Part shown: positions 50,171 through 63,439 of the stretch, one piece after another
Layout of the letters: each line of letters begins with the position of its first letter
How positions within the stretch are numbered: the stretch's first letter is position 1
Assembly: GCA_038380795.1 (NCBI GenBank)
Contig: CM076265.1
Span: forward strand, 3,083,501-3,147,500
Reading direction: 5' to 3'
DNA length: 64,000 nt
Origin: Pyrocephalus nanus
Lineage: Eukaryota > Chordata > Aves > Passeriformes > Tyrannidae
Program-made: the position numbers and the translations under genes
The notes under the pieces: generated by a model
What the model saw: only the letters and a program-made list of their open reading frames with translations
Database searches by the model: none
Told to the model about the DNA's origin: nothing

Positions 50171-50969
50171 CTGAAGAGAGAGATAACACAGTGTAAATGA
50201 TGGAAAGCAGTAATCTACAGATAGTGGTGCTGCTGTTTTAATTGAGGCCATTCTGATGAGAAGCTTCTGAACCCAGGGGGACAGCACTAGGATGAAGAGC
50301 CTATGGTCTCTAACCTGCAAGAGCTTTTAAATAACTACAAGTGATTAACAAACATGTTTTCAATATGCTGACACAAAAACTTCAGAGCTTTTCCTCTCTA
50401 GTACAACGTTCTTCTACGTGTCTTAAAAAGATCAAGCTTAACTTGGCTTTCCACACCCCCTCCTACCAGCATATTTCATGGATATCATCTAATGAAGAAA
50501 TCCTGCATTTTTGAAAATAATTCTGGTTTAATTTATCACCTCTGTGGAGTTTTCAAAAGGCTTAAATCCCATTTATTTCAGAGCAAAGCTTTTAGGAATA
50601 TTAGCTGTTGTCAAAAGGGAACACTGAAAGCCACACTGCAGATTTTCAGAATTAGAGATGACTTGAATTCAAGTGTAGGAGCTAAACTCATCTACTTTGT
50701 CCTGTATGAAATTTGGAGCCAAGATTAAACCCAAGATTTCTCTAGTCATAATTTAGGTAAGACTGAACATTTCAAACATTATCCATTTTTATCAGATTTT
50801 GGCTCCAGATGAAAGAAACCTTGCAGGTACAATCCTACAGCCAAATGACTAACTGCCACCCTTTGTGCCTGTTAATTATTTCTGGCCACAGCATTGTGTG
50901 CATAATGGAGCATGGACACAATATGATGGGGGTTTGGTTTTTTTTCCCCTCCTCCCCACCTTTTATTTT

Positions 50970-51002
50970 CTTTTTTTTTTTTTTCTTTTTTTTTTTTTTT
51001 TA
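50970..51002. repeat. Poly(T) tract
   Basis: About 33 bases of T interrupted once by C, preceded by pyrimidine-rich sequence from 50938. Confidence 0.9.
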
Positions 51003-52596
51003 ATTTGGCTTCTAGATTAACATTTTCAGAAGTCAACACTTGCTTTGCTGAAAGCAAAGAGATAACCAGCCTGGAACACCTTGGGTTGTTTTGTATAGGC
51101 ATTCAGTATTCACAGCTCCCAAGGACTTTTAGCTAGAACTGGGAGAGCAATCATAATTAAAAAATCAGACAAAAACTGCTTCAAAATTAATCACCTCAAA
51201 AATCCAGAAGCCATTAAATAAATACAGACATGATGTTGAGGGCAGGGAGGGTGAGGGAAGGAGTTTCATCCCTGCAAAAAAAAAACCAAAAACCCCACAC
51301 AAACTCCTTGTCCCAAGCCATTATATTTTATTTTATTTTAAACTTCTTCCTACTTGTCATGGGACAGAGGTATTGAAATCTTTCTATGGTATCACATTAA
51401 TATAAAATCATTCTGCTTTTTTCCTCATGTGATAGTGTAGTCACGTTAGCACATTTCATTGTAAGTTAGTAAAAATGAACGTTAATATGACCTGATACTA
51501 ATCCACCATGACAGAAAATTCCTAATACGATAAAACTTTCATATCATATTAGTGGAAAAAAGTCAGTTCCTGCCTGTTCCAGGTCACTTTCAATGTTGCC
51601 TTTGAGCATAAAGTAATGACAAGCATTTGTCTATCTGCAAAATGGGTCCCCAGCACTGTTCAATGGCAAAATGAAATTATATTCAAATGTGCCTTTTTTT
51701 TTATTTATTTCTCTGTGTGACTCAGCCCACTGAAGGAGAGTCCTCAAATATATCACCTATATTAGCCTTCAGTGCTAGGCTTTATTCTGAGATGCTCAGA
51801 GTGTCTCTAGTAATGAAGAGTATCTCTTTTTAATATCACTTTCTTGATACTGAAATTATAACAGTGCTTCTCAGGACTTGGGCATTTCCCAGAAGCTGAT
51901 AAAAGATTTGAAAGAAACATCACCAGCTTACTACAAAGCTTTGCAAAATCTCCAGTCAAGCTGATCGTAAATGATCATTAAATCCACTTCCTTTGTCCCA
52001 CGTGAGGAACATTCGGACCATTCTGTCATGTGACAAACTAGAGGAGCTCAACTTGAACCCAGATCTCTATACCAATTTCCAACAAACCAAGGTCTGGTTT
52101 TCTTGATGTAGTCACTTTTTCATTACCCTGGACTGTAAAAACAACTATAAGACCAGGTGATCCTAAAAGCTGCTGATTATTAAATTAAAAATACTGAGCT
52201 TCCTTGCACAGGTTGCACAACTCACGAGTTAGTGTTACAGATAATTTAATTTTTCAACACAAAATTGAGTTTTATGAACTGAAATACATTCAAACAACAA
52301 CAACAACAATCTACACACTTAACTTTTCCTCCAGAAAACAAGAGGGACAAAGGGTTCAATTTAAACTGCAGTGGAACAGTGCTGAGGACAGGTCACACAC
52401 TGGATCAGCTCAGCCTGCAGAATATCTCCCAAGATAAACAGTGTAATACCTACTTCAGTTTGTTCTTCAGTTCTGATTAAAGCCTCAAAACTTTTGAGTA
52501 ACTTCACTGCCGTACCTTAAGAGGAAAAAGAGAGATTTAAAAAAAAAAAAAGAAAGTGGTTCTGGTGGGGAATAGTCAGGTTACTACAACAACAAC

Positions 52597-52616
52597 AAAA
52601 TAAAATAAAATAAAAG
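52597..52616. repeat. (AAAAT)n microsatellite
   Basis: Short AAAAT array directly following a CAA array (from 52586). Confidence 0.8.
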
Positions 52617-54287
52617 AGGAATTTTCAGTTATTTATTGCACGTTGAAACATTACAAGTGCAAAATGTAATTACCTTAATGCTATTTTTGATATCATATCA
52701 GCAAATTACACCGAGTCCCCTACTGTGACACTTATATCAGGGTAAGAATTATCCTGTTGTGAGTGTCGATCCCAGGGGAAAATAAGGCAGCACAAATGGC
52801 TGTGATTCTCGAGCAATTAGCTCCTCCAAGGCTGCAGATACTCTTATTTAAAAAGATACTTATGGAATGTTTAACCTGTAAACATCTTGAACATTTACCT
52901 CCTATTTGTTTTGTTGGTTTTTGGTTTTTTTTTTTCCAGTAATTAAGCCTCCAGGGGATCCCCCCTATGTAACAAGCATTTCTTCCTTCTTTTGCCACCC
53001 ATTTTTCTTTTTAATCAGGAGAAAATCCCTTCCTGCCATTAAGATGCTCGCCGTGAAATTCGGAATTGTTTGTAATAACCACGTCTTTCCATTAGGACTA
53101 ATACCCTAATGCCACAGGACAGCCCTGCAATGTGCTGAAGGATTATGTAAACTTCACGTGGAGCAAAAACAAATTACAAGTTTCAGTCACCTTTGGGAGT
53201 CAGGTTTTTTTCAGTTTTCAGAGTTCTTTTGAGAATTCTTGAGGGAAGAGAGAAATATTGATTGCTGCAATTAATTAGATCTTACTCTGTGGTCAGAGGC
53301 GTTGGCCTGAAAGAGTCAAAAGTGAAGACAACTCATTAGGCAAAGGGTTCCTTAACACGTGAGGATAAAAGGCACAGGATGCAAAACAGTTCTGCAGTGG
53401 GCATCAGAAGTGTATGCAGCTCTTCAAGGAAATTTTATACACAAAGCAAGAGGGAAAGGATATAATATCAATGTATTTCAGCATCATTTTTTTCAACAAT
53501 ATCCTAAATTTTGAAGTTTGTAAGTTTATGTGCTGCAATCAAAAATTTGGGTGAATGTAGAGCTTGTAGTTCTCAATCAGTACAGGTAAGAGACAGCCAA
53601 TCCTATAACTGCAAGTAAAAATACATGCAAAAGTACACTTTATAGTCAGAACCATTTTCACCTTCAAGCACAAAAGGGAAGATGAACACATTCTCAAAAG
53701 AATCTAAAAATCTCTCTTTAAAGTACAGGCAATAACTTTTTATAACATTATTTATAGACAAATAAGTAGGTACTTAAAAAAAAAAATTGTCTTTATCCTT
53801 GTAAAAGAAAAAAATCCATTTCATGACTTACAAAACACCAGTTCAACACCTCCAAACTTCTGATATAGTTCAGTTCTGCTAACAGCCATCCTTTTAAACT
53901 AAACAAAATTACAGCTGTTACGACACTTGCATCGTTTTAATGCACCACTGAAGCAAACTGAAAGCTTTGGTAAATGTGGAAATTATTGATTTGTTAAATG
54001 CTTCACATGACACATACAAGACTCACAATATTACCCACATACATGATAAGATATTTTACCATCTTTAACAGCAATTTCCTTCCTTCACTTAAGAGTTGCC
54101 AAACTTTTCTCCTGTTTAGTAACTACTGGGTTTTTTCTTGAATTGTTAAATTCCCAGCAAATGTTATGCTCCATTTGAAAACAGATTTGAAACAAATGGC
54201 TTTTCTTTACAGCAGTTTAAAAGCCTTGAAATACACTGGCAAATGCAACAAGCTCTGTTCCACCTGTTGGGAATTTTTAAATCCAGG

Positions 54288-54347
54288 GTTGGATGTGATG
54301 ATCTCGGAGGTCTCTTCCAATCCAGTTAATTCTGTGATTCTATGATC
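54288..54347 (+). mobile_element. CR1 LINE, 3' tail fragment
   Basis: GGTTGGATGTGATGATCTC, GGAGGTCTCTTCCAATCC and a TTCTGTGATTCTATGATC tail match the end of an avian CR1 in sense orientation. About 60 clear bases; degraded sequence from about 54256 may belong to the same copy. Confidence 0.85.
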
Positions 54348-55653
54348 TTTCTCAGTACCAAGAACACCAGGTAAACTGGTAGCTTTTCACTGCACTGTAT
54401 TTTTCCACTCAGCATATAAAAGGCTTCATATTCTTTCCCTCATATGAATTCTGACACCACTGGTGGTAAAAATACAGGTTCAAATTCTCATTTAGCCATC
54501 AGTGGAGTTAACTTGGCCTACACTGGCAGAGGAAAATAGGATGATTAAGTGAAAAATGACTCGTTATAATGCCATCCTTTGAAACAGTGCATGCCTGCAA
54601 ATATCAATGATACTGCCAATTACTCTTAACATACCCAGATTTGAGCAAGGCCATGTTTAACCTTCCCTTGAGAAGAAAAGATAATAACAAATGCTTGAGA
54701 ATCCAAACATTCAACAGCAAATTAACAAAAAATAAAGGGGGTTATCACAGAGAGGCTTAAAATATGTGCATCTTGCACTTTAAATTGCCTGAAAGGATCT
54801 GCAGTGAAGACACACATCTTTACTGTCTTAAATTACAAAGAAAACAGATCCATTCCACAAATATTTTCTATATTGCCCAGACCACCAACGACTCTTTCCT
54901 TGCATGGAACAAGGAGCAGTCAAGAAATATGTACCAGTGAGCCTGCTGTGGTCACTAAGACAGTGTTCCCTCACACTTAGTCTGTGTTCATGAGATTTGT
55001 GACAGGGAGACTCACAATTCTGCAAATAAATTCAGTAAACACCCACCAAATTCCAATTCCATCAGTCCAGAAATCTACAAGGCAAAAAGGATTAGGATGC
55101 AGCAACAAACAGCTGGATTTTAACTGTCAAGATTTTCAAGGGCAATGTCTTTATTTCCTCATAATTAGTGTTAAATGCTACATAGAGATAAGATTTTTTT
55201 GGACAGAATAGCTGGTCTTTCTCTTGCTGCTTAGTATTTCCTTTCTCTGTTTCACCTCATTATTTTCTGTTATGCTTTCCTGATACAGAATCTTTATTTT
55301 TAGGTGGGACCAAAATTAAAACAGGAGAGTTCATTTCATGTGAATTGTTCATCTCACAATCACCAAAATAAATATACCAGCAGTAGAAACAATTCCCATA
55401 TCAGGAGAACTGGCCTCATATTTAATATTTGCTGTGAAATAGGACATAGTTTTAAAAATAAGGACAAAGAGGAGACTCACACACATCCCTCTGGCACTCC
55501 AATCTCTTATTCTCCTTTTTCACCCCTGAAAGTGTTGAGGCACTACTTACACAAAGTATTTTGGTGCAGTCGCTCTCCCAGATTGGCCAAACTTGCTGCC
55601 TCCAAGTTCCTTTTTGCAGAAAACAACATAATCAAATAAAGGATTTGGTTTGG

Positions 55654-55674
55654 GTTTGTTTGTTTGTTTGTTTT
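55654..55674. repeat. (GTTT)n microsatellite
   Basis: Five GTTT units, the complement of the AAAC arrays elsewhere in the window. Confidence 0.85.
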
Positions 55675-57318
55675 CCCCTTTTGGGAACCACGTCATAAAT
55701 CCAAGGGTAATTACAACAAAGGTTTTTCTATAATTAGTTGTAATGAGCATTGTATGATAGGGGGACATTCAAACAAAAAAGGAACAAATCTTGTGAGAAA
55801 CAGAATCCTTTTGAATATCTCATGATACCCTTTTTTATGATACAGTCTCCTTGAAAACAAGATCATTAACTAATGCTTCTGGAAGTATCATTATAATTTC
55901 AGCACCAAGATACAGATTTAAAGAAAACAAAATACTTTGTAGTAGTCTGTAACAGATCTAAAGTAAAATTTAAAATTACCCTAACCAGATAATACTTCCT
56001 TTGTCCATAGCACACATTCCCAACTAACATAAAGAAGAAAAAGGGCTCATGCAAAATACTGAGATGACCTTACAAACAGCTTTATGATGGATAAAAAGAA
56101 GGAAAAAAGAAAAGTCATAAAAAGCAACCGCAGTGGAGGGTAATTTAGAAAAGGGGAACATATTTCTATACAAAGCTGAGTATAAATATTTATCAGATGC
56201 ATAGATAGTCTAAAGATATTAAGAAAAATAATGAAAAATTACTATTTCATTGTCATATACTTCTTGCAAATACATGCTGGGATAATGCTTCAGCTATAAT
56301 AAAACTGCTCATTATCTGGAGATGCAGTAACAGGAGAACAAACATCATTTATATTGCTGAGAACAATTCTGTGGAGGCAGCGAAGGACTACAGAGCAGAG
56401 ATTCCTTTTTTGATATTTGATGTTTATGTAGGTTGATTGAATTGGAATGATTAAAGTCATTTAATTAGAAACCGTGCATGGGAGTTCTTTGCAAAAGAAT
56501 AACGTTATGCATTTGTTCCAATTCACAATGCCCACTCTGGTAGAGGCACAAAATCCTTTTGGGGACTGAGGGGAAGCAAATCAGGAGAGGATATTTGTGC
56601 TGCTCTGCAGCTGACCACAAAATGTTTGATTTAGTGTTTGTCACGTGGGCAGGACGTTGGATGGACTGTTCAGGGTGTGCTGCTCTCACTGGTTATCCGC
56701 TCACCCCAAAGGGATTGCTCTTTTCCACTAGTCCATACACACATACTGTGTGCTGTAGCTCCCACCTATGAGCCACCCTCCACGTTATTAATGTCAGCCT
56801 ACTGCTAAAACAATACCAGTCCAATTCCTGAAAAAGACAATTAGTGTAATTTCTCAAGTAATGTGGATTTTTTTCCCCTGCAAATAAGATTTAAGACAAA
56901 GACGTGCATGAGAGTAAAAAGAACCAAACCTGTTTAATGATAACACTTTCTTCCATTTAAAGACTTACAGAGGTTCTCTGTTATCTGTAGTCACCTTACA
57001 CTACACTGAGAAAGTATTATTTTCTCTGAGTAATGAGGAGAAGAGCAGCAAGATGGGAAGCATTTTACTTGAGGAGAGCCAGTGGCTGGTCTGAACAGAA
57101 AGCTGAGGAATTCCTGGATGCTATTACTGCCCTTCTCTGCATAATCTGGTGCTGCCTTTGCTGTAATAATCTCCCAGCAGTGTTTGCATTAATCATTTGC
57201 ACTGCTGTAGCTTCCAAAGAGCCCAGTCAGGCCTCTCAGAGCAGTTAATGCAAAGAAAGAAACCGAGAATCGACATCAAGAATATCTTGCACAATAAAAC
57301 AACCTTTTTTTTTAAACT

Positions 57319-57345
57319 AAAAAAAAAAAAAAAAAAAAAAAAAAA
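57319..57345. repeat. Poly(A) tract, A27
   Basis: Uninterrupted A-run with an AATAAAA word about 25 bases before it, resembling a retroposed tail, but the sequence upstream is not recognised as a transcript. Confidence 0.85.
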
Positions 57346-57648
57346 GGGAAAGAAAGGGCAATAACCTAAAGAGCAAAATGAACAGTGCATGACAAGCCTG
57401 CCTGTTGGTTTTACTACACCTCTAATATGAACTTACTTTAGGAAACTTTGCTCATTTAAAGCTCTCACATTTCTTCTTTTTTTTTCTTTTTTGTGCAATA
57501 TAAAGTGATTTTAACTTTACTACATGCTTTATGGAACTAAAAACAGTTGCATATCATGCTTTGTATAAAATAACATTTTCCTTGTTTCCTGGCAGTGCCA
57601 TTCTTTTTGTTTTGTTTTGTTTCTGGCATTTGTCTTCCCAAGTGGAAA

Positions 57649-57875
57649 GCCCTGATGGAGTCTGTGATGGAGCCCTGCTTTCCTGGGGATGGTTGAACAC
57701 CTGCCTGTGATGGGAAGTAGGAAATTAATTCCTTGTTCTACTTTGTTTTGCTTATTAAATGGTCTTTATCACAATCCATGAGCTTTCTCACTGTTAGCCT
57801 TCTGATTTTCTCTCCCATCTCCCCTTGAGGGAGTGAGGGGCTGGCGTGGGCTTGTCTGCTGGCTGGGGTTCACAG
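57649..57875 (+). mobile_element. ERV-L-type LTR, 3' fragment
   Basis: Reads GATGGAGCCCTGCTTTCCTG, GGATGGTTGAACACCTGCCT, an ATTAAATGGTCTTTATC poly(A)-signal region, then TTTTCTCTCCCATCTCCCC and CTGGCTGGGGTTCACA. I recognise this as the right half of the same avian ERV-L LTR type as the fragment at 46720. Its own left half is absent. No viral gene adjoins it. The family call is from memory. Confidence 0.75.
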
Positions 57876-60800
57876 ATAAACGATTTTTATGTTTGTATCT
57901 AAAAATACTTTTATATGTAATATAAAAATTACAAATATATATACAAAGGATAGATATAACAGAATTTATAACATAATAAGATTATCTACTGTCAGCAGCA
58001 GCACAGGTACCATCTGCGAGCATCCACATGAGGAGAATGAAAAAGCCTGAAGGTCTTCCATAATAGCATTATACAAAGGAAACATATACAGAATATATGC
58101 TGTTGGCACCCAAATCTGCCCTCCTGGCTGGGCAGCCCTGGCAGAAGGGCACTCCCAGTCACTCCTTTGAGAAAAGTTGCTAACCAACTCTGCTCACTGA
58201 GCCCAAAATTAGTCATGGAAAGCCAACAGGAGTATAGCACAGGTTAATTTTTCAGATTCTGATATTTTTCTGGCAGCCAAAAAAACCCCAACAAACCAAA
58301 TAAAAACATCCCTACCCAGAAAAAACCCTTATCTCTGCAACAACAATCTTGGGGAGCTAGCCAAAACAAAGGTCTGGGATTTGGGGGCGTTACAGATTTT
58401 CATATGCAACACCCCAAACCTGTGAGTAAGAAGAAAAATACTTCATCTAAGAGGTCTTTCTCTCAATTTTTGCATGGATCTGAAAGAATTCACATACAAT
58501 GTCGAGGCCACAACTAGACCCAAGCCTTCAAACCCAACCCAAGACTCAGCCCCTGGTTTGTCCACATCACACCCTTGCTGGGTCAGAAGTGGGGAAGGGA
58601 AGAGGGACAAGAAAAGCTCCAAGTCTGCCTCTGACACACTCAGGACCAGCTTACTCAGCCACCCAGCTCAGCCCAGAACTGACAGATATTCTGACCCGAA
58701 CTGAACAGAGTTCACTGAGCAGGGTTCTGCCTGGCAATGTCCCTTGTCAGGCTTCATTCTGCTTTCCCCCCTTTCTGGGACGTTTAAGAGTTGCAGGGAA
58801 TTCCCCTCGGCAGCAGCTGGGGAGAAGCTCTTCCTCCCAGCACCCCCAGGAACAGAGGCCAAATTGGCTGCGTTTCACAGCTGAAAAAAGAAACAGCCCT
58901 TGGAGCAGATGGCAGGCAGCAAAGAGTGGTGTTGGAAACAATCTTTCAAGGCAATTTAATCCAAAAAAATCGCAATTCCACACTGCTTTCAAGTGAGGCC
59001 TCAGCTACCTGAAAAACCCTTAATGTCCTGGCAGAGAATTTTCTGATCCTTAAATAGGATATTGGTAAATAAATATATAACATGTATGATTATTAAAATC
59101 AAAGTATCAGTACAAAATATCAGTACAGATTAGTGCCTGGCTACCACCAGCACAGACACAATAGAAAGAGATAACCACATATCAAAAATGCATTTTTCCC
59201 CTCTGCATGGGTATCAAAAGCAGCAGCCAGACTGATCTTCAGCAGCAATATAAAACTTGTAGCAAAAAAAAGTGTTCATTGAATCACTCTGAGAGAACCC
59301 AGGACTGGTAGTATCACCTCCTCATGACTGCAACATTTTGTTTAAGACAGTATATATGGTAATATAACTGTAATAACAGGTACTAAAGCGATCAGTTTTG
59401 CACCATGCTAAATTGGTTTATTCTGAGAGTAAAACTTAAGAGTAGAAACTAATGCTATTCAAAGACTTTATTGCCCACTATTACTCAACAGAACTCATGC
59501 TGCTATCTGTTAAATATCATCATCATCATCAGTGTGCCCCCTTGCCCATTCTGCTGATTAAAATCACCCCAAAAGTACAACATCAAAAAGATTATGTTTT
59601 CTTTAAGCTGACCTTTAAAACTGAAGTTTACAGTGCCCTGGTAAGAACTTAACATCTTAATTTACATAATTTTCTTCTTAATTACAAGTCATGTCTTATC
59701 AGGACAGAGCAACCCAAAGGACATGGGCAAGCTCTGAGCCAGCAGCAAAACACTCCAACCCCAATGGGCTTAAATGTTCTCACGGACAGGTTACACAATA
59801 CAGGAAATCAAGAAAAACTAAAAAGTCATCTGCTGTTGAATTACACACACCCTCTTTCCCTTGGGGGTTGCCAGTCACCTTCCACTCTTTCTGAACATTT
59901 TAAACAATTACCCAAAGAAGATGGAAAATAAAAGTTAACAAGCGCTGAATTGCTGGGGTTGTTCGTAACCATCTGGAATGATATGGCAGAACAACTTCTT
60001 GAATTAAGAAAGGTTGTTTCCCTCACTTGCTGCGTGGAAGAACATATGAACTGAAAGTTGTTGAGTCCACTCCTAGCCCCAGCAGCATCACAGAAAATTA
60101 GCATCAATCCAGAAGGAACACAATGATGACAACTGGATTCAAAGTGCTCTGGCTGGAGGAAAGTTTCCCTCAACATGTGTTAACACCCAGCATCCATCAA
60201 ATATATTATTGTTCCTTGACAAATGTGTGAAAGTACAGAGTGGGGCCCCAGAACAGTCTAAATCTGGAAAGTACCTCATGCATTAAAACAAGTTTGTAGA
60301 CTTGCTTGAAAGGGTAGTAGTTACAGACCTATATGCAAGCATCATATTTTCAAGGCCAGATACTAGACCTCTAATAAATTAAAAGTATATCTTTGAAGAA
60401 GAACTCTTTTAAAATTCTTAAGTGGAAAATAGGTAGCTACTGTCATATCCTCTGTGGTGCTGATTAGTCTCGTTCAGAACAACTCTGAACAAAAAGTGGA
60501 AGTGAGAACACGTTTGGCACCCCTCCCAAAATTCATTACATGATGTGCTAGGAAAAAAAGAACTCTTTTTTTCCCCCTCCATATGATCTAGCCCATGATT
60601 AAAAGAATAGACACAGCTACTACAATTTTTACATGTTTGATTCCTGAAGCAGACAAGGCCCTGCTATCACATCATGCATGCTTGATAAAACATCTTTCTA
60701 GCAAGGACATACACTAGAAAGAGGCAGGCTGGCTGAGCAAACCCAAATCAGCTGCTCAAGAGCAAGCTTGGCAAATCAGGTTTCTACATTATGCTAAATC

Positions 60801-63439
60801 TGCATCTGATGCTCCCACTCTTTGTTGAACAGCCCTTTTATCAACTCAAATGCAAAAACTCAAAGGAGGAGGGAAAAAAACCCCAAATGTTTATACTTTA
60901 TATTACATTTCTTTTTAAACACTATGATTCAAGAAAAGAACTTAATATTAAAAACAAACAAACAAATTAAACCCAAACTATTTCCATTATTCTACTATTC
61001 CCACGGGCTGGAGTGCTTGTCAGGCTATCATTAAAGCAATTGTTCCACTCTGAACCCCCCTAACCACCTGTTAAGTGTTAGGTTCTTACACCTTGACTAA
61101 CTGCAGGCAGGAGACAACAGGTAACACCTCATCGAGTCCATGATGAGCCATGTTGAATTCTGTCAGCCAAAAGCACCCCTGCAGCCACTCATCTCTCCCT
61201 GTCCACGCAAACATCCCGGCAATAGCTGTCCTTCAGCCTGGGAAAACCAGGGAAGGCACATTTCTGCTGCCAGTGCCCCTTCCAAGTACTGTTTAGGTGC
61301 CATCTCCAAAATCCTCAAGCTCTTCTGGCAAACGGCTATCAGTGGCAATCAAACTCATTTACATTACAAAGCCGCTCTCAGGAGATTACTGAAATCCCCC
61401 CTGATTTCACTTATTTAATTTGGTAAGCAGATTGTGTTGCTGCAAAGCAGATTTGCAGATATCTGGATGGACTGTCACTGTGTGCAAAACATGATACTGG
61501 ATATAGGCTGGCAGAACAAGTTTGGTTTTTTTTTTTTTGCAACCGGTGCTGCCAAAGAGACTCACAAAAAGAAAAAAAAATGCTGCAAATTTTTGACCTC
61601 TTGGTTTGTTTATGGTGGGCAGAGCTGCAGAGCACCAAATCCTTCACCACACAGGTACAGCATCTGTGTCCTTCATCTGTGCCAGTGCCACAGTCCTGGT
61701 GTCATGCAGCACTATAGCAAAGCAAAAAAAACAATAAAACCACATTGTATATTAATATTTATGCCTAGTCATTAGACACTTGCATCATTGGCACAGCTAC
61801 CCTGTTGGATAAAATCCCCACTGCACACACAATCACGTCTGAAGGTATTTAAGAAATAAAAACACTTAGCTGGTCCACTGCGTTAGATCTTTCCCGCAGT
61901 CAGTCTAACCTCACCCAGAATTGTAAAGCACGTTTATCAGCCCTCCTCTGAGCACCACTGTGAAAGCTTTCCCTGTAAAAATGTCATTTGCCTTTCGTGG
62001 TGACAGCTATAAATGTGAACTACGAGTTTTCAACAGGGAGCAGCGTCTGATGGCGCGGCTGGACCTCCTCCTCTCCCGTCAGCAGCCGGCACAAACGGGA
62101 GCCGGAGATGCTCTGGAAAAGGGTTCTGAGGGCGAGAAGTCACCTCTCAGCTCTCACTGCCGAGGATGCAATCGCAACAGCCCTGCCCCCGGCCCCTACT
62201 GCCCAGCAGTAGATTCAGCAGACAGATGGGCAAACACGAAATACATTTAAAAAAACCACTGGGAAACAGTTTACTGCAGAAAGGTAGAAATATGCCACAA
62301 CAGGGACAGGACTTGACAGCTGTGGCCTCGCAAAGGCAGGCTTTGACATTCTCTCAGACACAATGCTCTCCTCCACAGTTCTGCACAGGAGTTGAGAGAA
62401 TCAAGGAAATCACCTATTTAACCTGTAGCTCAGGCAAGAGTAAGCTCACTCTGCTCATCTTTTGAAAATCTGTATATGCAACCCACCCAGGATTAGGAAA
62501 TTTCACTCCCACCAACATGCTCAGAACGTACAATGTTAACTCTGCTTTGGAAAGGTAACCAGAAGAACATGGGGGTCAAACAGACTGATAAATTAATCCG
62601 AATTACTACAAAGACACGTGGTAGGATTTCACACCCTTTTTAACTTTCATAAAATATAGATATAAATGAGTTCTTATTAGACAGCCAAGACGAATTTTGG
62701 GAGCAACTATTATACTTGACCCACACAAGTAACAAGGCTCTCCCTCTTCAGCACAGTCGACTTTGGGAATTTAGTCGGATAATTTTTTTGAGCCTCCTTC
62801 CCTCAGTCCTCTTCCATCATTTCCAGTTTCTGAAGAATGTAGAAACATTTTTTAGGTCAGGAGGGCCAGTATGAAGACAATGCTCTTTAGTCTTTATGCC
62901 TGCAAGTGGCATCTGACAATGGGGTGGCTTTTGACCAGCCTCCCTGCAATCATAATAACAGGGCAATGAGTAGTTCTGTGTTATTTAAACAGAAAGCACA
63001 AACAGTTAATCCAGGCACAGAGAAGGTTTGCAGCCTGAACTTCACCCAAGTATCACAGAAGATGAGATCTCACCAGTGGCTCTCCTCCCCTCAAATTGAA
63101 AAGAGAACCTTCTTGCCACACAGGAGTGGGGTCACTTGATTTTCGTGTGCCAACCCGCCACACCTGTAGCCCACTGGCAAGGATGCCCAGGGCTTCACCC
63201 GCCACAGGCACAGCCAACAAAGTCTTCCCACATTCCAACACCTTCTTCCTCCCGCACAGAAAGGGCAGATTATTCATGAGAAGTTCACTACTTTTTCCAA
63301 GAATGTGAGGTACCTGCAGTCACAGCTTTAGTTACAATCTGTGCTGGCCGTGCGTAGCCCTCACTTCCAAGGGTGAAGTAAACAGCTTGAGGAGGAAGAA
63401 AGAGCTTTGAGGATTGTGTCATACAAGCATTAATAGAAT
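57876..63439. other. Gene-poor intergenic DNA, right flank
   Basis: No gene recognised. The longest frame (165 codons, 58499-58996 plus) overlaps open frames on both strands and shows no domain. An ATC microsatellite lies at 59516-59531. A CpG-enriched patch occurs at about 62000-62200. Confidence 0.5.
59516..59531. repeat. (ATC)5 microsatellite
   Basis: Five ATC units in otherwise unique sequence. Confidence 0.8.

Larger units (their letters stand above)
46900..57640. other. Gene-poor intergenic DNA between two LTR fragments
   Basis: No gene recognised and no retroviral coding sequence seen. The left part (about 46.95-48.5 kb) is notably rich in A and G on the plus strand. Also present are A-runs at 49959-49976, a T-rich run at 50970-51002, an AAAAT array at 52597-52616, a CR1 tail at 54288, a GTTT array at 55654-55674 and an A27 run at 57319-57345. 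Confidence 0.5.

Noticed and set aside
54405..54425. CTCAGCATATAAAA resembling the TATA region of the ERV-L-type LTR
   Set aside because: Only about 14 bases agree and no LTR sequence flanks it.
57033..57345. Processed pseudogene ending in A27
   Set aside because: There is an AATAAAA word and an A-run, but the upstream sequence is not recognised as any transcript, and no target-site duplication was evident by eye.
58499..58996. 165-codon plus-strand frame starting with ATG
   Set aside because: It overlaps other open frames in the same interval, is low in recognisable structure and has no promoter or poly(A) context. No family recognised.
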